Assembly: GCA_030248215.1 (NCBI GenBank)
Contig: JASANG010003072.1
Span: 1 to 64,000, forward strand
Length of the DNA: 64,000 nucleotides
Direction of reading: 5' to 3'
DNA from: Enoplolaimus lenunculus
Lineage: Eukaryota > Nematoda > Enoplea > Enoplida > Thoracostomopsidae
The number at the start of each line of letters is the position of its first letter. Within the stretch, counting starts at the first letter, position 1. The notes under the pieces are model-generated. The model worked only from the letters and a program-made list of their open reading frames with translations, had not been told where the DNA came from and did not search any database. The translations under genes and the position numbers were made by a program. Of the stretch, positions 52,425 through 63,919 are shown one piece after another.

Positions 52425-53418
52425 CCACAAAATCTACCACCCTCCCATTCCGCCCAATAAAAGTCAATCTCTTTGTCGAGCTATGAGCGAAGACTCCTTC
52501 TGTCGATGTTGGTTTTGGAAGTACTCTTGTGAACCCGCAAAACTTTTGGAAACAATAGAGAGTGCGTCGTATTTTTATACTCCTGTATGCGGCAATCAGA
52601 TATACTACTCATTACAGGAGGGATATGTGCAGAAGGGACACAGGAGTACAGTTGTGTTGATATTCGGTTGCGCCGACAATGGGTTGAATTTTAAATTCGA
52701 GATGACTTGAGTCAAAATTATGGTGCTGGAACAGATGCGAAGGATTGTTTATGAAGATTAAAAAAATTTAATTTTTGTAGGAAGTCACAGCTAAAATATT
52801 TCGAGTTGATTAAAGCTGGAGTGTCACACCAAAAAGTAATTTTGGCATCATTTCAGCTTTAATTTAATACTTGTCGCATTACGAAAAGGGGCATCCATTA
52901 AATCGGAAACACATATTTCATATTTTGCTTTATCTACATTATTAAAGCTGGATCGCCCCACTTTCGTATTTTGGCCAGCGTTCAAGTTGTAAATGAATCG
53001 GCCATATATAAACAAGAGACAGCATATATATGCAAATTAGCAGGTTCCGACGGAATTTCGATTCCGACAACAATTTCGATAAAATTTGCGTTCCGATTTC
53101 GATTTCGACTATCTGTTGTTCCGATGGAGGAATTCCGATTTTTTGGTTATGAGGTTTTAAGGTGATTGAACTGAGAGTCTGCCTGTCTTTTCGGTCGTTT
53201 GCAAATCTGAGTTCTTAGTATGTATTCTCAGTTGTTACTTGAAGAGCATTTAGCATAGCAAATTATTACGCTGATTATCAAAATGTGACTGCAATTGAAA
53301 TCTTTAAGTTTTACCTTTTAACGCATATCGAAATCTTAAAAATTCTTTTCATAGCAGCAAGCAGTGATGTTTAGCCCCACAAATTTTCAAATATAACTCG
53401 ATATTTAGTTTAACAGTA
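52425..53418. other. 3' flank of the metallo-beta-lactamase gene
   Basis: Apart from the polyadenylation hexamer, I see only two copies of an ATTAAAGCTGGANYGYC word (52812, 52940) that also occurs near 5840, 9130, 20840 and 55560. It is probably the end of another small dispersed repeat. Confidence 0.4.
52456..52461 (+). other. Candidate polyadenylation hexamer of the metallo-beta-lactamase gene
   Basis: AATAAA 32 nt after the stop codon at 52422-52424. Confidence 0.5.
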
Positions 53419-53869
53419 CTGTAGTGACACGAATAAGATAGGGGACTGATATTTATTTGGCCTCTCCAGAGGGTACCACACCTCTGTTATTCGGTTACAG
53501 ACTTTTATTTATTTTTAATCCGCCCTCGGCCGCCATTCGTTACTGATATATATCCGGTATTGCAACTATCCGTTGAATTTTAAACGTTTATTTGTCTTGT
53601 GTAGCTTTAGCGATAATGCAACGTTGTTATACTTAGGAATGTACTTTCAAAACTTAAATAAGCTTTAAAGTTTCGTACTCAACTCTATTTGGTGCTGGAG
53701 TCATTTATGCGCTACAATTAGGAACAATTGACATTTATTGACTCTAATTCGGATTTAGGGACTCTATCCGCTTACGGGTTCTTATTAGAGATACGGACTC
53801 CTATTGATTGGGACTCAAAATGGGGATCTCTCCCCCTCTTATTAAATGTTGTTATTCGGGTCACTACAG
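53419..53869. mobile_element. MITE, CTGTAGTGACNCGAATAA ends
   Basis: 18-bp terminal inverted repeats with one mismatch, flanked by TA on both sides, 451 bp. The open frame inside is discounted. Confidence 0.7.
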
Positions 53870-54205
53870 TATCCTTGAAGAGACAACGGTACTCCATAGA
53901 ATTGGTTAATTTTAAAAATCTGGGACCTGTTTTCTATGGTTTCATTAGACTTCATTAAAGGTTTGAAATGCTAAAAATTCTTAACTGCATTTATAATTAA
54001 GGTTTACTTGATACAGCGTTCTGAGAATCAGCGGACTGCTTTAAGAATAGGCAGGTATCCATTAATATAATAAGAGTTACAACGTTTGTAGATCGCTAAT
54101 ACAGTCAGCTATACAAACAATTTGTACTGAAGCTGTGAATGCAGACAGTGATACTGCAACAAAAATCAAAAGCCATGCACTTTACTTTTAAAAAGAATTC
54201 CTAAA

Positions 54206-54325
54206 ACTAAAATTCCGCTTCCGACAAACAAAAGTTGATTCCGATTCCGCTTCCGACAAACAAAAGTTGATTCCGATTCCGCTTCCGACAAACAAAAGTT
54301 GATTCCGATTCCGTTTCCGACAAAA
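54206..54325 (+). repeat. 32-bp tandem repeat, ~3.5 units
   Basis: Unit CCGACAAACAAAAGTTGATT plus CCGATTCCGCTT. Confidence 0.9.
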
Positions 54326-54447
54326 TGTACCTTTCAATTGGAACAGTGCAAATTAGAACACATTCTGTTGAAAGCCAATGTACACGATGTAGCAAAGAAT
54401 TAAAGGTTGAAAATGATTTGGAGAAATGTTTTAAAGTGATAAATTAG

Positions 54448-54628
54448 GGCCAATGTAAAGAACATTGGCGGAACAGTATTATAAGCTTATTACAGGGGCG
54501 GAACAGTATTAATTGCATATTGCTAAGCCTAAGCCTAAGCCTAAGCCAAGCAAACAATTAGTTTAAAGCTTAGCTTACTTTTTTCTAGTCCCACGAAAAA
54601 CGCTCCGCCCCTGATCTTTACATGGGTT
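54448..54628 (-). mobile_element. TTAGGC MITE copy
   Basis: GGCCAATGTAAAGAACATTGG start with a partly duplicated left end (a second GGGGCGGAACAGTATT at 54495), CCCTGATCTTTACATGGG end. Confidence 0.78.
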
Positions 54629-54718
54629 GAATTTCTTTACAAAAATAGTTGATAAAATTTTAAAATATATTTTGCCTGATGTAACCGTTTCAACCAGTTT
54701 TACCAGTAGTTAGATCTT

Positions 54719-54882
54719 CACTGTAAATTGCAAAGAGTTAATGAGTCAACTCAGATAATGAGTTTATTTCTGAGTTAATCACAGTGAAATTTAAATTTTG
54801 ATAGTTCTAATTCTCAGCTGAGAGCTCTGAGCAGATTCAACTCAATCTGAGTTAAATGTTAAATTCAATGGAATTTACAATG
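54719..54882. mobile_element. CACTGTAAATT MITE copy
   Basis: CACTGTAAATTGCAAAGAG start, GGAATTTACAATG end, shortened. Confidence 0.7.
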
Positions 54883-55016
54883 TTGTTATCGAAAAAAGCT
54901 TATATACTTTAAAGGTTTTAGAGTATCAAACAGGTATGTAACCGCAAAACTGAATTATTTTAATTCAGTTTGTTTAGTTCTTGCATAACGCGGAAGCTCC
55001 AACGACAGGTTGTTTT

Positions 55017-55347
55017 CAGGGTGCATCCGGAGGTGAAAACTACCGGAGCCGAAGCCGGATGTCAACAAAACTTGCCGGAGGCGGAGGTGAGGTGAAATTA
55101 GCTATTAAAAATGATGGTTTAGTTTAGCCAATATCTGCAATATGTTGTTAGGTTGTTTGCTTTTACGCTAATTTTCTGCGAATTTTCGAAAAATTTTTTC
55201 CTGAAAATTGTGGCAAAAGTAAAACGAAACTCGTTCAAACTGATAAATTTTGCAAAATTATGCAAAATTTTACTACCGAATTTGCCGGAACCTTCGGCAA
55301 AAATCACACCGGGCCGGAGCTGAAGGCAGACCTCCGGTTGTACTTTG
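55017..55347 (+). mobile_element. CCGGAG hAT-like MITE, copy 5
   Basis: CAGGGTGCATCCGGAGGTG start, CCTCCGGTTGTACTTTG end; 8-bp duplications GTTGTTTT/GTAGTTTT (one change). Confidence 0.85.
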
Positions 55348-55761
55348 GTAGTTTTTAAAATATGTGACCGAAATATGAGTCAGGAGTGTAGTATTCCCAT
55401 TAATGTTATGTTTTGGGATTGGTGGTCTTTATATATTTATCACATTCAACAATTTAAAAATTATGCTCATGAACTATTTATCATCGAGTTTAGATGGTAA
55501 GCCAAAGTAATTTAGCTTTTTGTTTACATTTATTTCTGGCGATTTATATATTAAATATTATTAAAGCTGGAACGCTCAACATACGTATTTTAGAAATGGT
55601 TACATCATAGAATACTGTCAGTGCAGATCTTGCAGTCACTTTGACTGGCATCTTTTATTTTACATGTTTATGTGCGAAAAAATATTAGCTTTGGGTTGAA
55701 TTGTTGCAGTTTAGAGCAACTGTCTCAATTTATAAGATCGGTCACATTTTATAGAGATTTC

Positions 55762-56150
55762 GGCCTGTGTATACAACAGGGCTGTTACAGTAGTATAAGC
55801 ATATTCCTAAACCTAAGCAGAAGCCAAAGCGTAAAAATGAGCTCACACCTAAGCCTAATCGTAAGCTTAAGCAAACAATTTGTCACATCCTTAAGCTTTC
55901 GCTACACTGCAAAAAATGATGAGTCAAATTGACTCTCGCCGAAATAGGCTTTTCCTTACTACACAAACTGAGTCAAAATTCGCCTCTGCCAGAGTCAATC
56001 GTGCGACTCAATGAATCGAATTTGACCCAGTCAGAGTCGAATTTTGACTCAGTTTGTGTAGTCAAGAAAAGCCTATTTCGTAGAGAGTCAATTTGACTCA
56101 CCATTTTTTGCAGTGTATTGCAGTCTTAATTCTGGTCTTTAATAGACGGA
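55762..56150 (-). mobile_element. TTAGGC MITE interrupted by a palindromic MITE
   Basis: GTGTATACAACAGGGCTG left end and reverse hexamers, split at 55905-56115; TTGCAGTC resumes after it. The far end is decayed. Confidence 0.6.
55905..56115. mobile_element. Palindromic CACTGCAAAAAATG MITE copy
   Basis: Intact ends and TA flanks; the second case in this window of this family landing inside a TTAGGC MITE. Confidence 0.85.
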
Positions 56151-56360
56151 CGGAGATTTTGAACTGTGCATACGCGTAATAATTGTTAAACACCGGCAGT
56201 CATATTCATAGTGCGCGCAACATAGTATCACGTAAGATGCTCTATGTAAGATAGGATTCACTGAATAAACTTTAACAGTTTTTTCAATCCAAGTTGAAGT
56301 TCAACTCAAACTTCAACCTAAAATTATGTTATACGGGGCCTAAAAGTTAATGGCAAGATT

Positions 56361-56545
56361 GGCCCATGTATAGAACAGGGCGGGAACTGTAGTATAAGCA
56401 TATTTCTAAGCCTAAGCCTAAGCGTATAGATGAGCCTATTCCTAAGCCTAAGCCTAAACCTAAGCAAAATATTAGTCTAAAGCTTAAACTGACTCTATTA
56501 TAGCCCCTCCAGAAAACGATCCAGCCCTGTTCTATACATGGGCCG
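56361..56545 (-). mobile_element. TTAGGC MITE copy with perfect target duplication
   Basis: GGCCCATGTATAGAACAGGG at one end and its inverse, nearly exact, at the other; perfect 8-bp duplications GCAAGATT. Confidence 0.92.
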
Positions 56546-57260
56546 CAAGATTTATATCATCTGTTCAATATTATAAATACCACATTGCACCCACCACTTT
56601 GCATATTTTGGTCAAATGAAAAATCTGACACTCAAAATGTTGCGTCGAAAATAAGGCAATCAAGATATGGCATAAGGTATGGATGGGAAAATTTAACCAG
56701 AACAATACTACATGTTACAGCTAAATTACGGTCGGAGGAATAATCAATTTAGGTGGGAGCACCCCCCTAATTTTGAGGGCACGCCCGTCTCCCTGAGTCA
56801 TCCCAAGGGCAACGCGCTGAATAAAATGACCGTTATGCTTATACCCTCGATTTGGGTTTAAATTTTTGCCTCAAAAATGAATAATTATAATGGTCGGGCA
56901 GCTATGATATATATTTTGTAAGAAAGTCATTTCTGTAATATAATCTATACGACCGGCCTAAGCTTGAATAATACATAAGCAACTAATGCTTAATTTTCAT
57001 ATTTCACCCCTCACACATTATTCCTTTGAGGATACCCCGCGCCTGTGCCTGGCAAGATTTAAGCTGGTACTTTATGAAATATAAATATTTCAGGCCGGCT
57101 TGTGGGTTTGCTTAATTGGCAAAAGTCCTGAGACCATAAGTTTTGTCGTTACGTACCTGACTTCGGAGATATAAATCTGCATGTTTTGACCGTGGCACTA
57201 AAAATAGCTAACTAACCCGCTTCAGTAATATATGGCTAGATTCCTATACTCTTTCAATTT
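56546..57260. other. Spacer, nothing recognised
   Basis: No coding, RNA or repeat signal seen in this stretch. Confidence 0.5.
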
Positions 57261-57262
57261 AT

Positions 57263-57352
57263 AAACAATGACGGCGCCGTACGGGTGACGGACAGCACCG
57301 TACGGGCAACGGAAGGCGCCGGACGTCAACAAAAGTACAGCGCAACCCTTGG
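57263..57352. mobile_element. GCGCTATACT MITE, one end
   Basis: GGCGCCGTACGGGTGACGG and, at the end, TACAGCGCAACCCTT; left half missing. Confidence 0.5.
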
Positions 57353-57509
57353 GGTGAGACGTGAGCATCTGCTTAAATCTGAATTTTTAGCCCAAGCCTG
57401 TACAGCGTAGGGATAACTCTGAATCTAAATGTATAGATTAGTATAAATGCTAAGCTTACTCTTCTGGTTGTCTTGTAAATAAACGGGGACACTCTTAAAA
57501 ATAGGATGG

Positions 57510-57675
57510 ACAGTCCCATAGCAAGCTCACCTTGCAAAGTGTGGCTAACCGTGTTTCAGGAGGGGCATACTGACGGTTTTGGATGATTTACAACGAACAA
57601 AGTTGAAAACGTTCTGGAGCGACTCATATTCTTCCAAGGGAGACTGAACCTCTGACCCCCGTCAGGCTACGAGTC
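57510..57675. repeat. Old dispersed repeat (GGCTACGGGCC family)
   Basis: AGCAAGCTCACCTTGCAAAG to CAGGCTACGAGTC, related to 19360-19525. Confidence 0.3.
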
Positions 57676-57770
57676 AGCGCACAAGTCTTGTTTTTCCATT
57701 AAAATTTGCTCTTATTCTCAGTGGATACCCAGGACAATGGATTAATTGGCCGTATCTGCAATAACATGAT

Positions 57771-57945
57771 CGGCCAAAGAATAGAACATGGCCGTAACAG
57801 TAGTATATGCGTATTCCAAAGCCTAAGCCTAAGTTTAAGAATAAGCCTATTACCAAGACTAAGCCTAAGAAAAATTCTAAAGGTTAAGCTAATTGCATTC
57901 GCGACAGGAAACAGGTCAGCCCCTGATCCGGTACAAGCGTCAACG
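57771..57945 (-). mobile_element. TTAGGC MITE copy (diverged)
   Basis: GGCCAAAGAATAGAACATGG start, reverse hexamers, AGCCCCTGATCCGGTACA end. Confidence 0.65.
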
Positions 57946-57957
57946 AATCAAACACGG

Positions 57958-58251
57958 TTCCATGTAAAGATTAGGGGCGGAACGTTTTCCTGTGGGACTG
58001 CAATAGTGTAAACTTAAGATTTAGACTTATTTTTTGATTGGCTTAGGGTTAGGCTTACGCTCAGGCATAGGAATATGCTCATTCTTACGCTTTGGCTTAT
58101 GCTTAGGCTTAGGCATAAGAATATGCGCATTCTTACGCTTAGGCTTAAGTTACGCTTTGGCTTAGGAATATGCTCATTCTTACGCTAAGGTTTAGGCTTA
58201 GGCTTACGAATATGCTTATAATACTGTTCCGCCCGTGTTCTTTACATTGGC
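57958..58251 (+). mobile_element. TTAGGC MITE, expanded copy
   Basis: CCATGTAAAGATTAGGGGCGG start, three or four GAATATGCTCATTCTTACGC blocks, GTGTTCTTTACATTGGCC end. Confidence 0.82.
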
Positions 58252-58752
58252 CCAAACACCAAGCGATAAGTCAATAAAGCCGAGTTGCTCTTTTACCAGC
58301 CAAGAATAAATCGACATAGAACAAAGTCCGTTCGATCCTTTACAGGCCAATTGTTTGTGAACCTATTTTTCAGTTTAATTCAGAAAAAACACAAAACCAG
58401 TTTTTAAACAAATCATTTATTCAACTTTGTGGTACCTGAGATTAACCAGTAATTACCATATTTTGACCAAAGGTTTGACCTTATCAAAATAACCTAATTT
58501 CCAAACACTTGGTCTAGACAGAACATTATTGACAAATACATATTAAACTATGTGAAACCAGAACTCCAAAGCCCTATTGATATAGGTGATAACCTGTAAC
58601 CTAATTACTTCACCCTTAGTTGTATGGAATTGTTAGGATAATTGATTGTGATCTATAAGTGTATATGACAAAAATGTAACGCTTACCAACAGGGTACAAA
58701 TCATTTGTTTAAATAATGTGACCAACCAATGAAAGTGCTCCAACAGATTAGG

Positions 58753-58931
58753 CAGTGGCGGATGCAGGATCTCAAAATGAGGGGGGGGGCAAAATTTCAC
58801 AGGTAATAAACTTACTTTTGACCCACACACAAACCATGAACTATTGTCACAAAATTGCTAAGTATATAATTTTTATCGAGATGCTATTGGGGCGGGCCAC
58901 GGCCGGGGTGGAACCCCATGGATCCGCCATT
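58753..58931. mobile_element. Small MITE, AGTGGCGGAT ends
   Basis: CAGTGGCGGATGCAGGATC left and, inverted, TCAATGGCGGATCCATG right. Confidence 0.6.
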
Positions 58932-59340
58932 GAGATTAGAGTACTTTGCTTTTAGATAGCACGAATAACTCTGTACACTTATATAGTAGTTAGCTACCAT
59001 TTTTTCGCGGATTAAGCTTGCAATAATTATGTTAAAAAACTATTATTCAGTTTGAGGAAAAACACACAGCTGTTTGGAGTTGACAAAATGGTTGTTAAGT
59101 CGACGCGATCAATATTGTGTTTTTCTGGTCGAAGGGCTTAATTGCGTGGAGTTAATTTGTGATCTGAAAATGGCCTAAAATGTATGATTTCATGTGTTTT
59201 CAATTGTCACCCAATACGGTTATTATGTTATCAGTACTGCCCGGCCTAAATGGATTTTAGTCCTATGAGCACAATAACTTTTAGGTTTTTAATGGCTTTC
59301 ATAGAATATAAGACAATGGCTGGGTTGCAGAGATACGACT
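58932..59340. other. Spacer, nothing recognised
   Basis: No coding, RNA or repeat signal seen in this stretch. Confidence 0.5.
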
Positions 59341-59359
59341 TCTGTCGTTCTCTGCTTAA

Positions 59360-59615
59360 CCCTTCAACTCAGAGTATACTATGAGCAACTAAATATAAGT
59401 AATATCTGAGCAACACAGACACTGTGAGCAGTGTTTAACAATTTTAACATATGCGCAGTGCAAAATTTTACATGACGTGAGAGCACCCATGGGTTCGAGC
59501 ATCAAATTCTATAGCTCAGTGATCATCGTAAACGCCTCAACCCACGAGACTGGGAATCGAATCCTACCTTGAAATTACATCTCATATAAACTGAGAGTAT
59601 TCATGTGAGAAAGGG
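59360..59615 (+). mobile_element. piggyBac-like TTAA MITE with tRNA-Gly-like segment, copy 3
   Basis: TTAA before, CTAA after; ends CCCTTCAACTCAG and inverted CCCTTTCTCACAT. tRNA-like part 59504-59571 with A box TAGCTCAGTGATC and B box GGAATCGAATCC. Confidence 0.78.
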
Positions 59616-59759
59616 CTAAGTGCTACAAGTCAAAAAAGAGACTTAACTTTACGTTATGAACTTTGATAAATCGTCAGCCCCTGGAGGTACAGCAAACTGT
59701 TTCATTTTAAATCCAGTTTCAATACCGCGTCGGCAGTTGCATGAAATATTACCAGTATA

Positions 59760-59957
59760 CACTGTAATAAATGTGGAATCAAATTGACTCCCTCGGAAAC
59801 AGGCTTTTCCTGACTACACAAACTGAGTCTAATTTGACTCCGCCAGAGTCAAATTCGATTCACTGTTGGCTCTGGCGGAGTCAAATTTGACTCAGTTTGT
59901 GTAGTCAGAAAAAGCCTGTTTCCGAGAGAGTCAATTTGACTCCCCATTTTTACAGTA
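59760..59957. mobile_element. Palindromic CACTG MITE copy
   Basis: CACTGTAATAAATGTGG start, palindromic interior with TTGACTC words, ends ATTTTTACAGT. Confidence 0.78.
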
Positions 59958-59984
59958 TATAACCTTTATATACTTATTTTGGAC

Positions 59985-60205
59985 GTGCCAATTAGTCACA
60001 CCAAGAGTGCATAATTCAAGAGTGCGCAACCCTTGCAGTTTCGCATGGTACAAAATGTACCACCGGGCGTTGCGTTTTTGGCCGTACCCCCAGGTTTAGA
60101 GGGGGGTAGTTTTCACATTCTTTTCTATACAGAATGTACCCGTTGCATATATACTCTTAGTATGCATCATCCACTCAGCGTACGTTGCATTTTTGGCATA
60201 CCTCC
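59985..60205. mobile_element. Second copy of the 11.4-11.8 kb element, inverted
   Basis: GCATGGTACAAAATGTACCACC and ATTCTTTTCTATACAG correspond, inverted, to 11432-11757. Confidence 0.55.
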
Positions 60206-60523
60206 TTTTATTTAGGGACAGAATGTGCTCTTTAAGCTGATTTTTCTTTGAGAGGCGTACCAGTATATAAGCATATTATATACTGTAACGCTATGCCTAA
60301 ACTTAATGTCAGCGTAAGGATAAACCGTAGGTCTATGCTTAAGTGTCTTTTAGAGTTAATATGTAAAGTTGAACCTATCTGTCAAATTGATTATAAGCTG
60401 AATATTTGACAAACCATTTTGTACCAAAGATCTATTAAACGTAAGCCAATTACTGAAACGCTAATTCGCTGACGGATCCAGATTCCGTTTAGCGCCGTCC
60501 AGGTTATTGTACAAGAAAGTATC

Positions 60524-60600
60524 ATTGTAAATTCAAATGAGCTAATTGATCAACTCAGACGGAAAGTTAGTTATTTCTGTGTTAATAACAGTAGTTGGCG
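60524..60600. mobile_element. CACTGTAAATT MITE fragment
   Basis: CATTGTAAATTCAAATGAGC to GTTAATAACAGTA; the second half is missing, replaced by the 60589-60880 sequence. Another short piece lies at 60897-60955. Confidence 0.5.
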
Positions 60601-60880
60601 GGCTGGCAAATGTTATGAAACGCAAAAATTGGAAGGTAGCGACTTTATATCATTTTATCACCAAAAAATTTTCTGAGGGAAAAAATTGAGCGAGAAACAT
60701 TACCAATTTAACCCAAACAATTCTGTGAGAAAAATTGTAAAAAATTGTAAGGGACGTTACCATTTTATCACAAAAAAATTCTAAATTGTTTTTTACAAAA
60801 AACTTTTTTGAGGGGAAAAACTGGGTTGGTACCTACAACTGCTTCAGGATAACATTTCCATACTTGCGGGAGCCCCCCGC
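60589..60880. mobile_element. Relative of the 5.5-5.7 kb MITE
   Basis: GGCAAATGTTATGAAACGC, AAAAAATTGTAAGG and TTTTACAAAAAACTTTTTTG recall 5540-5660. Confidence 0.45.
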
Positions 60881-60984
60881 GATAAAAATTCACGATCAAT
60901 CTAAATTGCAGTGAGTTGATTTAAATCAGAATTAATTGATTCAGTTCGTTTGAGTTTTATTACTATTAAAAATAATACTTAAAG

Positions 60985-61192
60985 ATGATGGGTGATTCGT
61001 TTTTCCGCGGCACAGCAATAAAGTAAGCTTAAGCTGTAAACAAATTTTTAGCTTAGGCGTAGGCTTAGATTTACGCTTAAGTATAGTCTGATTCTTACAC
61101 TTAGGCTTGAACGAGTCTCATTTTTACCCTTAGTCTAATACACTGACGAATATGCTTATACTACTGTTACGGCCCTGTTCTATGCATTGGCT
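60985..61192 (+). mobile_element. TTAGGC MITE copy (diverged)
   Basis: AGTAAGCTTAAGC left part, diverged hexamers, ACGGCCCTGTTCTATGCATTGG end. Confidence 0.65.
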
Positions 61193-61668
61193 GAAATCTA
61201 TATACAGTCGCTGGTGTTACTATTAATCTTAGCGGTATAGAATATCTATCTATTGCTGCCGGACCCTAAGATATATATAGCCTATTAAGCAGCAGGGTAT
61301 TGCGCTACACTGCCTAATTCAAAACAAAGCACGAGGTTTTTGTATTTCATAAACCTAAAAGGCACGCGCTAGGAGCATAATTGACTTTACGCGTGAGAAT
61401 AGAACTCAACGAACTCAAAGTCGATCGTAGACCTGAATAACGGGTACACTGGCTTGGCAAAGATTTGGTGAAATTTTTGAAATGTTATTATCGTGAGAAA
61501 TAGCGTAGTTAAATACTCGTGTCCCTTATTATATCTATTTAATCACCGTTTGTACTAGAATTATAAGGCTATAACTGGTTCAAGTAAGCAGTTAATGTTA
61601 GGCAAAATAGCGTGAAGACTATATTGTGGCCAATGTTGCCTTGACGGCTGTATCAGGGGCATAAAGCC
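61193..61668. other. Spacer, nothing recognised
   Basis: No coding, RNA or repeat signal seen in this stretch. Confidence 0.5.
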
Positions 61669-61942
61669 TAAAGCTGTATTCAGACGTGCACGGTTTTGCG
61701 GCGAGAAGTTGCAGCTACTAATTGCACACTGAAATTGCATTTCTCATCTGCCGATGAGAACGCGGCTGCAATTAAATTCAGCGAACTTGTATGAGTATTT
61801 ACACATGTAAACTAACTTCCTAGCTGTGATTTTTAATAAATTAGTTGCAGCTGCAAGTTTTTGAATGGGATTTTAGACAAAACTTGCACGTTGCAGCTGC
61901 AAGTTCTCGCAGCAAAAACGTGCACGTGTGAATAAGGCTTTA
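61669..61942. mobile_element. ACGTGCAAG-type MITE copy
   Basis: TAAAGCTGTATTCAGACGTGC left and, inverted, TAAAGCCTTATTCACACGTGC right; TTGCAGCTGCAAG inside. Confidence 0.75.
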
Positions 61943-62095
61943 GCCTTAGCGAAAGTATAAGCCTATAACTAAGCCTAAGCCTAAACTTAATTGCAGTGTA
62001 AGGACAAGCTCAAAAATAAGCTTAAGACCAAACCTCAGCGTAAGGATAAGCCTATAACTTAGCGTAAGCAAAAAAAGTTAGTTAAAAACATCGAC
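61943..62095 (-). repeat. TTAGGC-like remnant
   Basis: Reverse hexamer-like runs (AAGCCTAAGCCTAAAC) without recognisable termini. Confidence 0.5.
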
Positions 62096-62361
62096 CAGAC
62101 AACTACACGCGTGAACTATTCCACGATTCTGGTGCTTATTCATGGTCCTAACCAGGATTTCGGCAAGCAGGTTCACGTTTTGTAAAAATTTCGACGGGGG
62201 GAAATGTTGCAAATTGAAACTATATCTAAAGCCATGAATACGAAGACCTTAAAAGCCCAAAATTCCGGGGGTAAGACCTGCAATCACCCCCACTCCGGTT
62301 ACGCTCTTGTGCATATTATCACTTAAAGACAGCTGCAAAAGTGTTCATTTGCCCTTTGTTG

Positions 62362-62606
62362 CACTGTAAATTCCGATGAGTTGATTAATTAACGCAGAGA
62401 GCAAATTTGTTATTTTTGGTTATTTCTGAGTTAATAACAGTAAATATTCACTTGCTCTAAGCTGATTTAAGTTCGGGTGAGCTGATTTGAATTGTCACAG
62501 AATAATTTCAATCAACTCAGAATTCTGAGTTCTGAAATACATAAGCGATCAGAAATAACTAATTCTCTCTTCGAGTTGATTAATCCACTCATGGGTATTT
62601 ACAGTA
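62362..62606. mobile_element. CACTGTAAATT MITE copy
   Basis: CACTGTAAATTCCGATGAG start, GGTATTTACAGTA end. Confidence 0.78.
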
Positions 62607-62947
62607 TTGGGTGGTCATATATTTAAATTCTGAAAATATTTTTGGGAGCATTCACTTTGTACAATAAATTCTTAGAATAATCAACCCAATATATGCGTAT
62701 CAAAATTGTCTTTTTATCAGAAAATATAACGTATTTTATGAAAACATTTATTTTCTTATTCCGTTACTTCGTATCCGTTTCCGTTATTTTTACTTATTCT
62801 CTTATGGAAAATGTAAATTTCGTCAGAATACACAGGTTTGTAACAGTTACTTGGCGGTTAAACTGTTATGCTGATAGTTTGTTTAACAACCTATCGCTAA
62901 CAAACAGAGAAATGTTATGGTTGTTTAACAAGTATATACCTTGGGTG

Positions 62948-63114
62948 GCCAATGTATAGAACAGAGTCGTATAACAGTAGTATGAGTATATTCAAGTCTA
63001 AGCCTGATAAAGCCAAATCCTAATAAGCCTAAGTAAAAAAATTAGTTTAGAACATTAAGCTCACTATATTGCAGTTCCGCAGAAAAACGTTCCGCTTCTG
63101 ATCTTTACATGAGC
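62948..63114 (-). mobile_element. TTAGGC MITE copy
   Basis: GGCCAATGTATAGAACAGAG start, decayed hexamers, TTCTGATCTTTACATGAGC end. Confidence 0.72.
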
Positions 63115-63799
63115 GTCTAAAACTTTTAAAGCAAAATACCTAAGTTTACAGATTCGACTGAAAAATTATCAGGGTTTGAGATCTGCGAATTAGCTGGAAA
63201 ACCTAAACCAAGCCTTATGAGGTGAAGCCTAAATCTAAACCAAGCCTAACAGCTGGAACCTAATAACTTGATGGAAAATGTATTACAACAACGTTTTAGT
63301 TGTATATTGTGTTGTATTTTTTGTATTTTTGAATAAATTATAAATTACATTCTTTTATATACTTTATATTTATATGTATATAATGTTTAGGCTAAACGTG
63401 CCAAATATTTACTACAGCTGTAAGCTTTTGCTCTTAATAGTTTTCTGGTTCAACGTGTCACAAGCCAGAATGCTCCGCACGCAGTGGTGTAAAGCTGACA
63501 AGCTGAGCGCAATAGCAGTTTTGGCCCGTCAATGAAACAAGTCCCCAACGTTAAGCAAGAATCTAAATCTAAGCATAACAGAGAATCTGAGGCTCAGCCA
63601 AAATATAAGCTACGGAATAAAACATAAATCTAAGCCTAAGCCTAAGCGTCAATTTGGGCTTGAAATTATGACAAAGCTGTAAACCTAAGCCAAGTGTACG
63701 ATTTTGGGCACATTTGGTAAATTTGCATATACTTACTTTTCAAACAAATCAGTATCGCTAAGAAACATTTGACGAGCTGTGAAGAGTCGGACTGATTTA
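63115..63799. other. Spacer with scattered TTAGGC-like words
   Basis: Short CCTAAATCTAAACCAAGCC-type runs at 63200-63260 and 63560-63700; no gene recognised. Confidence 0.45.
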
Positions 63800-63919
63800 C
63801 ACTCTGAGTTGATTTAATTCCGCGTGAGTAAATTTAACTCAGAATCAGTTGAATCCCCTCAGAATTATTTGAGCTCTCAAAAACAACTCTGATTAATCAA
63901 CTCATTGGAATTTACAGTG
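63800..63919. mobile_element. CACTGTAAATT MITE, shortened
   Basis: GAGTTGATTTAATTCCGCGTG left part and GGAATTTACAGTG right end. Confidence 0.6.

Noticed and set aside
52483-52710. 75-codon open frame beyond the metallo-beta-lactamase stop
   Set aside because: It starts after a strong polyadenylation hexamer and has no recognised similarity or splice partner.
53728-53958. 76-codon open frame at 53.7 kb
   Set aside because: It overlaps the right half of a TA-flanked MITE and has no family similarity.
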